Shown: positions 37,612 to 48,632, counted from the stretch's first letter. The stretch is DNA of 64,000 nucleotides from Bacteriovorax stolpii (GCA_945905815.1 CAMDQH010000005.1:1-64000), one strand, 5' to 3'. Numbers and translations: made by a program. The notes: a model not told the origin generated them from the letters alone.

Positions 37612-38386
37612 GAAACTTCTCCTTCAAGGGATGCGTGTAGAAAGGCATTCTTTTGATCAATAATATGAGTGCTTGAAAATAAATAGCGAGCATTGTTTTA
37701 AAAGTTACAAATGGAAACTGGATAAAATATCTAAGAATATTCCCTGCGGTCAGAGGTTTCTTTTTCAATTGTAATGTGGTGTCGAAAATAACTCTTGTTT
37801 CTCCATGGTTTCGATTCTGCATGTAGACGTAAAGATTATCATTTGGATTGTGAAAAACCCAGTTGTAGTCAATGCTCATCGGCATAAATGGTGATACATG
37901 AAAATCTTTAGGGAATTGAAAAGTATTTATTTGCTCTTTAGTTGTCTTAAATACCTGGGCGTGTTTTTCGCCCCAAGGAGTGTTCGTGATTTCAGATACT
38001 ATAAATTGTAGGGTTTCTCCATCTTCTTCATAGCAGTAATAAAAAGTCACAGGATTGAAGCAAAACCCAAAATAAGAAATATTGCAAAGGATTCGAATTG
38101 GACCAGTACATTTTTGTTGCGTCTTTTCGAAAATAAGATCTCTTACGCTATCATCAAGACCCTTTGCCTCTTGTCCTAAATAATCTTTACGCCAAAAGGA
38201 TAAAATACCGGGTTGATTAAAAGTAAACAGAAGTGGAATATTGAATATGAGTGGAATTTCTTTTAAATCCAAAAAGTAATAACAAACACGATAGTTGAAT
38301 ATATTTGTTCGTGGAGAAAGTCTTCGATGTTCTGAAGTTCCAACGTAGATGGAGCTTTTCAGGGTCATAAATATTCCCCAAAACAA
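37589..38386 (-). CDS. DUF1365-family protein
   Basis: YVGTSEHRRLSPRTNIFNYRVCYYFLDLKEI, FGFCFNPVTFYYCY, NTPWGEKHAQVF. Confidence 0.92.
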   Translation of the reverse strand: MFWGIFMTLKSSIYVGTSEHRRLSPRTNIFNYRVCYYFLDLKEIPLIFNIPLLFTFNQPGILSFWRKDYLGQEAKGLDDSVRDLIFEKTQQKCTGPIRILCNISYFGFCFNPVTFYYCYEEDGETLQFIVSEITNTPWGEKHAQVFKTTKEQINTFQFPKDFHVSPFMPMSIDYNWVFHNPNDNLYVYMQNRNHGETRVIFDTTLQLKKKPLTAGNILRYFIQFPFVTFKTMLAIYFQALILLIKRMPFYTHPLKEKFHDSSSST

Positions 38387-39612
38387 GAACTTACATTTAA
38401 TGCACTTTTAACTCCATCTTCGTGGAATCCATTGCCCCAATAGGCACCACAGAAATGTGTACGTGTTTGAATTGTACTTATTGTTTTCCATAAATCTTGA
38501 GATTTTATTGCTTCTTGATTATAGACTGGATGGGAGTATGATATTTTTTTTATAACTTTTTTTGAGTCAATCAAATGATCCATATTTAATGAGACTAAAA
38601 ATGTTTCAGGTGATGAAATGCCTTGAAGAATATTCATGTGGTAGGTGACGGCCACTCGATCTAGTTGTATTTTTGGTAAATAGTAATTCCAACTAGCATG
38701 CCCAGCTTTGCTCTTAGGTAAGACAGTAGTATCCGTGTGCAAAATGACATCGTTAGGGCGGTAAGAGAAACCACTCATGACATTTCGCTCTTGGGCCGAT
38801 GGATCCTTCAAAATTTCTAAGGCCTGATTGGCATGGCACGCAAAAATAACGTGATCAAATTTGAGATCATTATTGATAATAACTTCGTCACTGGTTCTTG
38901 TGACTGATGCGACGGCCGTATTTATATGAATGTTTTGAGCAAAACTGGCAGTCAGTTTTGGGATATAGGAGCTGGAGCCGCCTTTGAGCACTCGCCATTT
39001 TGGCCGATTATCTACGGTTAACATTCCATGATGATGAAAAAAACGCACAAAAAAATGTAGAGGAAACTTTTTCATTTCGTTTCTGCTCGCAGACCATATT
39101 GCGGCCCCCATAGGCATCACATAATGTTCAATGAATTCATTTGAGAAATTATTTCTAATTAAATAGTCCTCGAGTGTCATATCGTCTGGTGACTGGTCCC
39201 TATATTTTAAAAAATACTCAGTGGCGCTTTTATTAAAGCGTAGAATGTCTTTTATCATCCTGTAAAATGATGGTCTAAATATGTTTCTGCGCTGGCAGAA
39301 TAAAGAGTTAATACTGGTTCCGTTATATTCGAGGCCGTTTTTTTCAACCTTAACACTAAAACTCATATGGGAATCTTTGGTTTCTATTCCAAGTTTCTCC
39401 ATAAGTTTTATGAAATTTGGGTAGTTCCTATCGTTGTGGACAATAAAACCAGTATCAATTAAGTATTCTCCTGAAGGGACCTGGATTCTATGAGTATGTG
39501 TGTGGCCTCCCAAACGAGGACCTGACTCAAATAAATGAACTTCATGCTTTGGGGCTAACATGTGGCCGCAAACCATCCCTGAAATCCCACTACCAATAAT
39601 TGCTATTTTCAA
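38365..39612 (-). CDS. FAD/NAD(P)-binding amine-oxidase-like protein
   Basis: KIAIIGSGISGMVCGHMLAPKHEVHLFESGPRLGGHTHT. Confidence 0.92.
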   Translation of the reverse strand: MKIAIIGSGISGMVCGHMLAPKHEVHLFESGPRLGGHTHTHRIQVPSGEYLIDTGFIVHNDRNYPNFIKLMEKLGIETKDSHMSFSVKVEKNGLEYNGTSINSLFCQRRNIFRPSFYRMIKDILRFNKSATEYFLKYRDQSPDDMTLEDYLIRNNFSNEFIEHYVMPMGAAIWSASRNEMKKFPLHFFVRFFHHHGMLTVDNRPKWRVLKGGSSSYIPKLTASFAQNIHINTAVASVTRTSDEVIINNDLKFDHVIFACHANQALEILKDPSAQERNVMSGFSYRPNDVILHTDTTVLPKSKAGHASWNYYLPKIQLDRVAVTYHMNILQGISSPETFLVSLNMDHLIDSKKVIKKISYSHPVYNQEAIKSQDLWKTISTIQTRTHFCGAYWGNGFHEDGVKSALNVSSCFGEYL

Positions 39613-40415
39613 TTACGCCTCATTTCATCTTTATTTATTCCGAGAATCAATTTTACGCTTGGGATAAGCACTGGTGTTTTTTCTTTGTAAGCAATATATT
39701 CGGGATTTTTCTCATGTCTTTTTTCAACCAAAGGTACGCCAGACACTTTCCAAAGGAGGAAAGTTAAAAATGCTGGGCCTATAATGGCCCAAAGATTTGT
39801 TCCATCAAGAGACACTAGTGATATTCCCCACCATAAAAAGGCTTCACCAAAGTAATTTGGGTGTCGACTATAGGCCCATAATCCACTTTGTAAAACCTTC
39901 GTCTGGTTCTTAACATTTGCCTTAAACCGACTTTTTTGTAAATCAGCAACTGATTCCCATATTAAACCTGTGAGCCAAATGGCCATTCCAAGATAATTGA
40001 ACCACATTAGATTTTGATTATTATTCAAATGAGAGGCAAAGAGTGGGGTGCCTACTATTACCATTAAGCCAAACTGCAATAAATAGACTTTGAAATAGGC
40101 AATAATATTGGTTTTTTGACCCCATTCTTTTCGCCAATTTGCATAACGGAAATCTTCGGGCTTCCCACTGTTACGAAAATGAATAAATGAGGTTAAACGT
40201 ATTCCCCAAATAGTAACGAGAAGCATGACTATATTTTCTCGAAGATTATTCCATCCGTTCAAAAAACAACCCGTCAAAGTAATGAAGATAAAACCAAGAC
40301 CCCAAGCTGTATCTATCACGCTTAAATTTTTCTTTATCACTGCCGTAATAAAAAAAATGTGAATAAGGACTAAAGGTCCAACAATCATGTATAACTGGTC
40401 ATTCATAACGTGCAT
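39609..40415 (-). CDS. DUF1295-family membrane protein
   Basis: SVIDTAWGLGF, YSRHPNYFGEAFLWWGI. Confidence 0.9.
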   Translation of the reverse strand: MHVMNDQLYMIVGPLVLIHIFFITAVIKKNLSVIDTAWGLGFIFITLTGCFLNGWNNLRENIVMLLVTIWGIRLTSFIHFRNSGKPEDFRYANWRKEWGQKTNIIAYFKVYLLQFGLMVIVGTPLFASHLNNNQNLMWFNYLGMAIWLTGLIWESVADLQKSRFKANVKNQTKVLQSGLWAYSRHPNYFGEAFLWWGISLVSLDGTNLWAIIGPAFLTFLLWKVSGVPLVEKRHEKNPEYIAYKEKTPVLIPSVKLILGINKDEMRRN

Positions 40416-40504
40416 ATTTTCTCAAATTAAGAAGGCTTCTGCACTAGACAATGCATGAACAGAATGTGTTGAATGACGAGATGCGTTTAATATAGTATTT
40501 CGAC

Positions 40505-42385
40505 ATGAAAGAAAACAACTCTGCAAAATATAAAGGCCTCTTGGCCTTATCCGCTCTTGGCGTAGTTTATGGTGACATTGGAACCAGTCCATTATACGCA
40601 TTAAAAGAATCATTTCATCATGCTCATAATATTGCTGTGGCACCTGAGAATATTTTCGGGATTCTTTCTCTCATCTTTTGGTCACTCATTATTGTAGTTT
40701 CAGTCAAATATCTAGTTTTCATTGTTCGTGCTGACAACCAAGGCGAAGGTGGCGTTTTAGCGCTTACGGCACTGCTTGGCACAATTAGTTTAAAATCACC
40801 TCGTACATTACGCATTTTGACTCTGCTTGGAATTTTTGGGACTGCTCTCCTATACGGAGATGGAATCATTACGCCAGCGATTTCTGTTCTTTCGGCGGTA
40901 GAAGGACTTGAGTTTGCGGCCCCCAAGCTTCATGACTTTATTATTCCAATAACCGTCGCTATTTTGATCGGTCTATTTTCTATTCAAAAACATGGAACAA
41001 CCAAGGTTGGAAAGGTCTTCGGGCCAATTACTTTGCTTTGGTTTTTTATCTTAATTATTTTAGGACTTTCAAAAATTATTGAGCGACCTGATATCTTGAT
41101 GGCGGTAAATCCTTATTACGCTGTTAAGTTTTTCATGATTAACCAGTGGAAAGGTTTTGTAGTCCTAGGTTCTGTTTTTCTCGTCGTGACGGGCGGGGAG
41201 GCCCTTTATTCAGATCTGGGACACTTTGGAAAAAGCCCCATTCGAATTGCTTGGTTCGTTGTAGTTTTACCAGCATTAATTATAAATTATTTTGGACAGG
41301 GAGCTTTGCTCTTACAAAATCCAAGTGCCATTGAAAGTCCTTTTTTCTTAATGGCGCCTTCATGGGCACTTATTCCATTAGTTATTATTGCGACTCTTTC
41401 AACTTGCATTGCTTCTCAGGCTTTAATCACTGGAGTCTTCTCTTTAACCATGCAGGCAGTTCAACTTCAATACATTCCTCGTCTTACAATAGATCACACT
41501 TCGAGTGAAGAGTTCGGTCAGATTTATGTCAAAACTGTGAACACTTTTTTGATGGTTTCTTGCATAGCCTTGGTCTTAGCTTTTAAATCTTCCAGTAATC
41601 TTGCAGCGGCCTATGGTATTGCTGTGACTACTACCATGGTGATTACGACCATTCTTTTCTACTTTGTAGCGGTCTATAGCTGGAATTGGTACAAAGTACC
41701 TGCTTTTCTTTTGTGCGGATTCTTTTTAGTAATCGAAGGGTCTTTTTGGGGTGCAAACTTACTTAAAGTCATTCATGGTGGTTGGTTTCCACTAGTTGTT
41801 GGCGCCATCATTTTTACCATCATGACAACTTGGTACAAGGGACGTCAGATTCTTTCTTCTCGTATGCTTGAAATCATTACTCCAATTAGTGATTTTCTTC
41901 ATAATATACGGACAAATCCTTCACACAGAGTGCCAGGTGTTTCAGTCTATATGTCTGGTCATCCACAATATACTCCACCAACTTTAGCGCAAAGCTTTAA
42001 GCATTTCAAATGTATCCATGAGCATGTGATTATTCTTTTTATTCAAACAGTAGATATTCCCCATGTTCCTGAATCAAACCGCGTAAGACTTCAGAACATT
42101 GGCCCGCATATTTATAAAGTTGTTATCCAATACGGCTTTATGGATCTTCCTAATGTGCCTTTGGCGATGAAAGGGCTTCAGCTTGATGGTGGTCTACTCT
42201 TTGATGCCGATCATTCAACATTCTTTTTAGGAAGGGAACATATCATTGCGACTAAGCGAAAAGGGATGGCACTCTGGCGGGAAAAACTTTTTGCTATGAT
42301 GTCCAGGAATGCTCAGCCGGCAACTCACTTTTTCCAGATTCCACGAAATAGAGTTTTTGAAATAGGCTCAATGATCGAACTTTAA
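40505..42385 (+). CDS. kup: KUP-family potassium uptake transporter
   Basis: GVVYGDIGTSPLYALKESF, NQGEGGVLALTALL, GGEALYSDLGHFGKSPIRIAW. Confidence 0.95.
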   Translation: MKENNSAKYKGLLALSALGVVYGDIGTSPLYALKESFHHAHNIAVAPENIFGILSLIFWSLIIVVSVKYLVFIVRADNQGEGGVLALTALLGTISLKSPRTLRILTLLGIFGTALLYGDGIITPAISVLSAVEGLEFAAPKLHDFIIPITVAILIGLFSIQKHGTTKVGKVFGPITLLWFFILIILGLSKIIERPDILMAVNPYYAVKFFMINQWKGFVVLGSVFLVVTGGEALYSDLGHFGKSPIRIAWFVVVLPALIINYFGQGALLLQNPSAIESPFFLMAPSWALIPLVIIATLSTCIASQALITGVFSLTMQAVQLQYIPRLTIDHTSSEEFGQIYVKTVNTFLMVSCIALVLAFKSSSNLAAAYGIAVTTTMVITTILFYFVAVYSWNWYKVPAFLLCGFFLVIEGSFWGANLLKVIHGGWFPLVVGAIIFTIMTTWYKGRQILSSRMLEIITPISDFLHNIRTNPSHRVPGVSVYMSGHPQYTPPTLAQSFKHFKCIHEHVIILFIQTVDIPHVPESNRVRLQNIGPHIYKVVIQYGFMDLPNVPLAMKGLQLDGGLLFDADHSTFFLGREHIIATKRKGMALWREKLFAMMSRNAQPATHFFQIPRNRVFEIGSMIEL

Positions 42386-42398
42386 AGGATAATTAGAC

Positions 42399-44342
42399 AT
42401 GTTTTTAATTTTTTTGCCTCTGCTTTTTTTGCCGGCTTTTGCCGATGAACTTCTTGATACCATTAAGATTATCCACCAAAGCACTCCAAGTACTCTTGTC
42501 GATTTTGTTCCAAGTGCTGTGAACCTAAAAAAAAATGAATTGAGAAAACGTCGCGAAAGCACTTTGGGTGATACTTTAAAAAATGAAGCCGGTGTACAAA
42601 GCACATCATTTGGTCCCAATGCTTCCCGACCCATCATCCGTGGTTTGGACGGCGACCGCATTCGTGTTTTACAAAATGGACTAGGTGTCTTGGATGCGTC
42701 TTCACAAAGTGCTGATCATGCTGTGCCTGTAGATACTCTTGTGATTGATTCCGTTGAAGTTGTACGAGGTCCTACGAGTATGCTCTACGGTTCGAGTGCT
42801 GTTGGCGGAGTTGTGAACATTGTCACCAATCGCATACATTCAACATTTGAAGAGGGAAGTCTGCAGGAAGTACAGGTGCAAGGGGATTCATCACAGGACA
42901 CCTTAAGTACAGGGGCGAAGATTGATTACGGCGCTAATAAATGGATGTTCCATTTTGATGGTGGCTATAGAAATGCCAATGATCTGAACGTTCCCAAAGC
43001 AGATAAAAAAGAGCGAGTCAGCGATCCTGGCGAGATCATGAATGTTGAAAAAATTCCTAATACCGGTAGCGTTCAAAAATCTGCCGCTTTAGGGGTATCA
43101 AAAATATTTGATAACGGCTTTTTAGGAATGTCATATAACTTCTATGATAATTTCTATGGATCAGTGGCAGAACCTAGCGTTGATATTAAAATGAAACAAA
43201 ATCGTCTTGAACTAAATGGCGAGTATTTGGTCAAGGGTGATCTTCTTAAAACGATTCAATTGAAAACGGCGCAGTCAGATTATTCCCACAAAGAATTTGA
43301 ATCCGGTCTGGTTGGCACCACATTCAGTAATGAAGGCAATGAGACTCGTTTAGAGTTTTTGACAGAGGCATCAAATATAAAAGGCGTTAGTGGTCTTCAA
43401 ACTCAGATCTTTAATTTTAAAGCGGCGGGTGATGAAGCCTTCTTGCCACCTTCTCGAAATCAAATACTATCCGCTTTTACATTGCAAGAATTAGCGAGTG
43501 GTAGCAGTTTTTATAGTTTTGGCACACGCATAGAGTCCGCAAATATTGATAAGCAAACTTCAGGAGAAAAGGAAAAAAACTTTACCGGCCTGAACGGGTC
43601 ATTAGGTTTACGTCATCAATTTTCTGAGACCCATACTGGACTTGCCACTTTTAGTTACACCGAACGCCTGCCAAACTTCCAAGAGCTTTACGCAGATGGA
43701 TTTCATGTGGCCGCCGGTACTTTTGAGCAAGGGGATGAAAATCTTAAAAAGGAAAAGGCATTTTCTCTTGATATGCAGTTAAAATATAAATCTGATTCTG
43801 TTGAGACTAGTTTTAGTATTTATGGTCAGAAATTTAAAGATTACATTTCTCTTTTCTTCACAGACACACCGTCTTCAGAGCCGGGTGTGAATGTTTCTGA
43901 ATTCCAGCAAGTCGATGCGATTTTTTACGGAGCTGAATTTGAAGGTAAAAAGAGATTAGGTTATTCTCCTTATCACTTAGTTACCAGAGCGGATATTGTT
44001 CGAGCCAAAGATCAAGATTCGGGAAAAGATCTGCCACGGATTTCGCCTCCAAGATTCGCTCTTGGACTAGAAATGGCAAAAGATCGATGGGTTTGGGATG
44101 TTGAGGCACAACACAGTTTTGAGCAAACCAAGACTGCTGACAATGAAACAAACACAGATGGCTTTACCTTGCTTAATGCTGGTATGACTTATGATTTGGT
44201 CAAAAATAATGGCAAGTGGAGTTTCTTTGGTCGATTTAGAAACATTTTCAACCAGGTAGCGAGACTTCATACTTCAACTGTTAAAGACATTGCTCCTTTA
44301 GCGGGACGTAACGTTGTTGCAGGTGTGCAGTACTCTTTCTAA
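42399..44342 (+). CDS. TonB-dependent outer-membrane receptor
   Basis: Plug GPNASRPIIRGLDGDRIRVLQNGLGVLDASSQSADHAVPVD..VEVVRGPTSMLYGSSAVGGVVNIVT; C-terminal aromatic YSF. Confidence 0.92.
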   Translation: MFLIFLPLLFLPAFADELLDTIKIIHQSTPSTLVDFVPSAVNLKKNELRKRRESTLGDTLKNEAGVQSTSFGPNASRPIIRGLDGDRIRVLQNGLGVLDASSQSADHAVPVDTLVIDSVEVVRGPTSMLYGSSAVGGVVNIVTNRIHSTFEEGSLQEVQVQGDSSQDTLSTGAKIDYGANKWMFHFDGGYRNANDLNVPKADKKERVSDPGEIMNVEKIPNTGSVQKSAALGVSKIFDNGFLGMSYNFYDNFYGSVAEPSVDIKMKQNRLELNGEYLVKGDLLKTIQLKTAQSDYSHKEFESGLVGTTFSNEGNETRLEFLTEASNIKGVSGLQTQIFNFKAAGDEAFLPPSRNQILSAFTLQELASGSSFYSFGTRIESANIDKQTSGEKEKNFTGLNGSLGLRHQFSETHTGLATFSYTERLPNFQELYADGFHVAAGTFEQGDENLKKEKAFSLDMQLKYKSDSVETSFSIYGQKFKDYISLFFTDTPSSEPGVNVSEFQQVDAIFYGAEFEGKKRLGYSPYHLVTRADIVRAKDQDSGKDLPRISPPRFALGLEMAKDRWVWDVEAQHSFEQTKTADNETNTDGFTLLNAGMTYDLVKNNGKWSFFGRFRNIFNQVARLHTSTVKDIAPLAGRNVVAGVQYSF

Positions 44343-44602
44343 AGACCACGCCTATAATATCCTTCATTTTCATAAAGCATTTTCTGTTTTTCCAGATCAT
44401 GCTTTATTATTTCATCATCTTTGTTTTTTTCTTTCTCAAACTCGTCACTTCTAGCGCTCCCAAGAGTCGTGGTTGATGGTGCATGTTCCATCTTTTGCTT
44501 TTCTTTCGTATTAATGGGCCTCGCTTCAATTTGCTCAGTGTTCGCAAAAATCGCTGAATTAATGGAGTAAAAAACAAAGGGCAACAAGATTGATCGGATC
44601 AT
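44339..44602 (-). CDS. Hypothetical small secreted protein
   Basis: Signal peptide MIRSILLPFVFYSINSAIFA; charged tail. Confidence 0.5.
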   Translation of the reverse strand: MIRSILLPFVFYSINSAIFANTEQIEARPINTKEKQKMEHAPSTTTLGSARSDEFEKEKNKDDEIIKHDLEKQKMLYENEGYYRRGL

Positions 44603-44718
44603 GAGAACCTCCTGTTCGTAACAGGATAAGGTTTTGCAACTCACGTGCCGCACTTCTCAGGTTTCAAGTCATGGGATAAAGGTTGAATAGTAACTGAGTG
44701 ATCTGGAAATAGAAAAAA

Positions 44719-44742
44719 AAAAGCCACCCGAAGGTGGCTTTT
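44719..44742 (-). terminator. Rho-independent terminator for the downstream metalloprotease gene
   Basis: gccacc-cgaa-ggtggc stem; long A-run on + strand is a T-run on - strand. Confidence 0.75.
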
Positions 44743-44754
44743 GTACTCGTTAAC

Positions 44755-47007
44755 TTATTCGCATTTCAATTGTTCAGCACTATAAACAGCAACTTCAAGA
44801 GTCTTCTCTTCAACAGCTTTCTTAAGCGCATCCAAATTGTCTTGAGCAGTTTTAATCGCTTCGGTCGACTCTTTAGCACTAATTAATTCTGCTAATTTAG
44901 GGTTACAGATTTTTTTCTTTATTGCGCCTAGAACAAATTCTTTTATTCCTGCAGCGTCATCTTTATCAGGACGCTCACCTTTGCCGAAAAAATTAGTCCA
45001 AGTTGAAGCAGTCTTCTCGGCACTCGCAGCATAGGCCGTTAGACCAGTAACAGCTTCATCGATTTGTGAATTAACTTCTGCTGTTGTCCAAACTGGAGCG
45101 CTCGCTGATTTTGTGTCAATTATAAGATCAATCACACGATTCAAACGACCTTCCCAAAATGAGAATGGATCACTTGTTGCATCTGATTTTGTACACTCAG
45201 GGGATTTTACAGCAAAAGAAATTTTGTCTGTTCCTTGATCTTCATCGGTACAAAACCAATTAAGATTCTTAGGAGCAACACCTCTATATCCGTAAGAAAT
45301 CGCCATTTTATCATAAAGACCAATCGCGCTTATATGACGGTAAGGACGACCAAGGTATTCCATAATTGAACGAGAAACAGAACCTTTTTCGCCGGTTTCA
45401 TATGCCCCAAGGTTACCTTTAAAGTTGTGGCGTAGACCTAAGTTGTGCCCAAGTTCATGTTCAAGCATTTCTGTGAAGTATCCAGTCATGTAGTTTTCAA
45501 AAGTCACCCCAGCGGGAACTATTTCAAAATGGTTTTTAATCATAGGATCTTCGAGCTCAACTTTCTGAGCATGAACATTCATATTTAGACCACCGAGCGT
45601 AACGGCAAACTTCACTTTACTTCTGTTTGCAATTTCAGCAGAAGCTTCTTTGTTGAAGCTTGCAACGATTTTATTCGCCTCAGCTGTACGACCTTGGGCC
45701 ATTAAGTTACTTGCAGTTTGAGAAAGGGCAAACCATTTAGTATATAGACTGATGATTGTAGGGCCCTGAATAAGAACGTTGGCTGAAAGAGTTTCACCAG
45801 TAAACTGGTTCGCGATGGATGGGCCAAGACCTCCATAAGGAGCAATATTGTTAAGATCCCATTCCATAACGTTGTAACGAATATCTCCGGCAATAATCTG
45901 CTCTGATCTAGCATCTGTAGCATCAATGAACTCATAGCTTAAAAGGTCACGACCAATTATTTTTGTGAACTCAATATTCCAATTATCAAATGCTTTTGCA
46001 AAAACAGGTTTAAATTGTTCAGGGACGTTCTTGATATAGTATTTAACAGATCTTCCAAAGTCAGTTGTAGAAAAGCGAGTGATTTTTGAAATTGTACTAC
46101 GTTCAGTCTTGAAAAAACCAACACCCTCAGTTGCTTCACGAGAAATAAAAGCAGGATTTGAAGCAGAGTTAAGTTTTAAATACCAACGAACAGTAAATTC
46201 TGTTTTTGGAGCATTTGCAATATCGGTAGTACCTTTTGGAACCATCGTTGAAACTATATCAAATACAAGAGTTGAAACAGAGTAATCCATTGTTGTAGCA
46301 GCAGAAGATACTGAAACTAATTTTGTATAATTTCCTTGTGGATCGAGCATTTTAATTAAATCGAGGCTGCCACCGAGCGCTGATAGGTCAAGATAAATTG
46401 TATCCATGTTTTCGCTAACGTTTACAATTGGGATGGCAATAAGTGACTGCTGCTCTGAAGTTTCGTCACATTCAGATGCACAACCAACTAGAGATAGATA
46501 CAGATCATCTCCATCAGCAGCAATTAAAGTTCTTACATGTAGGGGACTTAAATCTGTAAGCTTAAGGCCTCCGAGGGTATCACTTGTTTTATCTGTTACT
46601 TTCGTTATTACTGCTCCAAAAATATTTTGTTCGCCGACTAACCCTGTAGGAAAACCAAGGACTAGAGACTCATCAGACATTTTTAAAGAATTTAGTTTGT
46701 TTTTACTTGAATTTTTTGGAGCTTCTGAAGAATGAGGGACGCTTTTAAGAAGCATCTTCGCATTAATTGAATTTATATCTTGGATTTTACCACCCAATTT
46801 CATTAATCCGAGTTCGTTTTGCGAAAGGACATGAAGCTTAACTTTCTCATCACCAATGTGCTGATTTACCGCACCGGTTTTGTTATTAACGTAGTTGCTT
46901 TTGTTACGACTATTGGTTGGAGTACTCCCAATTTTTACATCTATACATGCGGTTGCAAATACGGCCAGAGCAAGAACAGATATCATAGACGATTTAATTT
47001 TCTTCAC
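44755..47007 (-). CDS. Zinc-dependent metalloprotease lipoprotein
   Basis: EMLEHELGHNLGLRHNFKG; GTG start preceded by AGGAG; lipobox ATAC. Confidence 0.85.
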   Translation of the reverse strand: MKKIKSSMISVLALAVFATACIDVKIGSTPTNSRNKSNYVNNKTGAVNQHIGDEKVKLHVLSQNELGLMKLGGKIQDINSINAKMLLKSVPHSSEAPKNSSKNKLNSLKMSDESLVLGFPTGLVGEQNIFGAVITKVTDKTSDTLGGLKLTDLSPLHVRTLIAADGDDLYLSLVGCASECDETSEQQSLIAIPIVNVSENMDTIYLDLSALGGSLDLIKMLDPQGNYTKLVSVSSAATTMDYSVSTLVFDIVSTMVPKGTTDIANAPKTEFTVRWYLKLNSASNPAFISREATEGVGFFKTERSTISKITRFSTTDFGRSVKYYIKNVPEQFKPVFAKAFDNWNIEFTKIIGRDLLSYEFIDATDARSEQIIAGDIRYNVMEWDLNNIAPYGGLGPSIANQFTGETLSANVLIQGPTIISLYTKWFALSQTASNLMAQGRTAEANKIVASFNKEASAEIANRSKVKFAVTLGGLNMNVHAQKVELEDPMIKNHFEIVPAGVTFENYMTGYFTEMLEHELGHNLGLRHNFKGNLGAYETGEKGSVSRSIMEYLGRPYRHISAIGLYDKMAISYGYRGVAPKNLNWFCTDEDQGTDKISFAVKSPECTKSDATSDPFSFWEGRLNRVIDLIIDTKSASAPVWTTAEVNSQIDEAVTGLTAYAASAEKTASTWTNFFGKGERPDKDDAAGIKEFVLGAIKKKICNPKLAELISAKESTEAIKTAQDNLDALKKAVEEKTLEVAVYSAEQLKCE

Positions 47008-47242
47008 GCATTCTCCTGTCGGTTTGAATCCGCTGAGAATATCTTCGTTTTGCTTTGACATGTAAACATTAGATAATTCTTACACGCCCATTTGTGACAA
47101 AATGTTAGACCCGCTTACTTTTCAAAACCTTTATTGGTCCTAACCTGACACCACATTTGGAATTTAACTGGCATTTTTTACATCATTAGCGACGAACAAA
47201 TACCAAGGTGGTTTAACGGCTTTTTACAAAAAAGGACACTTT

Positions 47243-47761
47243 ATGAAAATTCAGGCAATTGTTCTTGGCCTTGTGCTTTCTTCTGGGGCGCTTGCTGATG
47301 GTCTGCTGATTAACCGAACAGGTTCCACTGCTAACCTCATGGGATCATTCATCGGCGCTAGTTCTGAAGTTTTCGATATTGTTGCCAGAGCTTATGAACA
47401 TGGTTTCAAAGATTCTCAAGGTGCTGACTTCTTTATAAAAAAAACTTTAAGACAGGGCATGCGGTCACACACGACCTATAGAAGCAGGAACCTTAGCGTT
47501 TCCCTTGATTCGGCCTTTACTGTTATTTATAGCTTAGATCTTAAGGGAAAAGCGGGCGAGATCAGTACGGATGCAAGCAAGAAACATGTAATCATTAAAG
47601 GTCAGGTTGCCAAGCTTCTAATGGATGCTCTTATTACGGCCAATGGGATTGATCAGAGTCGGCCGCTTGGCGTTGGTCGGGTTCAAACTAAATCAGGAAA
47701 GGTTGTTTGCAGTAGGATTGTGGCGCTAAGGGCCGTTCCAAGTTGTACTTTAACTTTATAA
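47243..47761 (+). CDS. Hypothetical secreted protein
   Basis: Signal peptide MKIQAIVLGLVLSSGALA. Confidence 0.65.
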   Translation: MKIQAIVLGLVLSSGALADGLLINRTGSTANLMGSFIGASSEVFDIVARAYEHGFKDSQGADFFIKKTLRQGMRSHTTYRSRNLSVSLDSAFTVIYSLDLKGKAGEISTDASKKHVIIKGQVAKLLMDALITANGIDQSRPLGVGRVQTKSGKVVCSRIVALRAVPSCTLTL

Positions 47762-47768
47762 TAAAAAT

Positions 47769-48632
47769 ATGATTAAAATATTAGGTTTACTTTTTCTATT
47801 CACGCTCACTGCACACGCCTACATTTTGGAAGGATTCCAATATCCTGAAGACCGTGAGTACACTCAGGCAGATCGGGGTATGAGGGCCTATAGAGCTCTT
47901 TCATTGTATAAAACAGGTACCTTTGCCTTAACCTTTGATGATGGCCCACACCCTACAAGAACCGCAAAGATGCTAGATGTGTTAAAAAAGCATAATGTGA
48001 AGGCGATTTTTTTCGTTCTCACTTCTCAAATCGATAATTCAACTTTTCCTTTAATTAAACGAATGTTGGATGAGGGTCATCTCGTCGGTTCACATGGTTT
48101 TACCCATGACCGAGCAAGAGATCAGGACCATGAATTGTGGAAATCAAAAATTAAACAATCCTTTTTAGATCTCGCTAAATGGTACAAGCTTGCAGGCCAT
48201 GAATTTACGAAACACTATTACCGTTTTCCTTACGGAGATTATGGAACCAGGACAGATTATCATCATATTAATGCCCTCAAAGAGGTCTCAAAAGAACTGA
48301 TGGGTGATAATTGTATTAATATGGCATTTTGGGATGTCGATACTGCGGACTGGGTCCCAGGTATGACTGGAACTGAGATAGCCAATAACATTATCGTTCA
48401 TAATGATGGCGGGACTTACATTGATTTTAAGAAAGTTGGAAATACGTACGTGAAAAATCCGATTGAATTGCTTAATCCCCCAGCTGGTGGAGTCGTGTTG
48501 CAGCATGATGTGCACGAGGCTTCAATCGAAGCAACAGACCTTTTTATTCAGTATGCTAAATCTCGAGGGCTCCTATTACCTCGAATTGATGAAGTTGAAG
48601 AGTTTAGAATTACGAAAAACTGTCGCCTATAA
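47769..48632 (+). CDS. Polysaccharide deacetylase (NodB-like)
   Basis: FALTFDDGPHPTRT, VGSHGFTHD, YRFPYGDYG. Confidence 0.9.
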   Translation: MIKILGLLFLFTLTAHAYILEGFQYPEDREYTQADRGMRAYRALSLYKTGTFALTFDDGPHPTRTAKMLDVLKKHNVKAIFFVLTSQIDNSTFPLIKRMLDEGHLVGSHGFTHDRARDQDHELWKSKIKQSFLDLAKWYKLAGHEFTKHYYRFPYGDYGTRTDYHHINALKEVSKELMGDNCINMAFWDVDTADWVPGMTGTEIANNIIVHNDGGTYIDFKKVGNTYVKNPIELLNPPAGGVVLQHDVHEASIEATDLFIQYAKSRGLLLPRIDEVEEFRITKNCRL

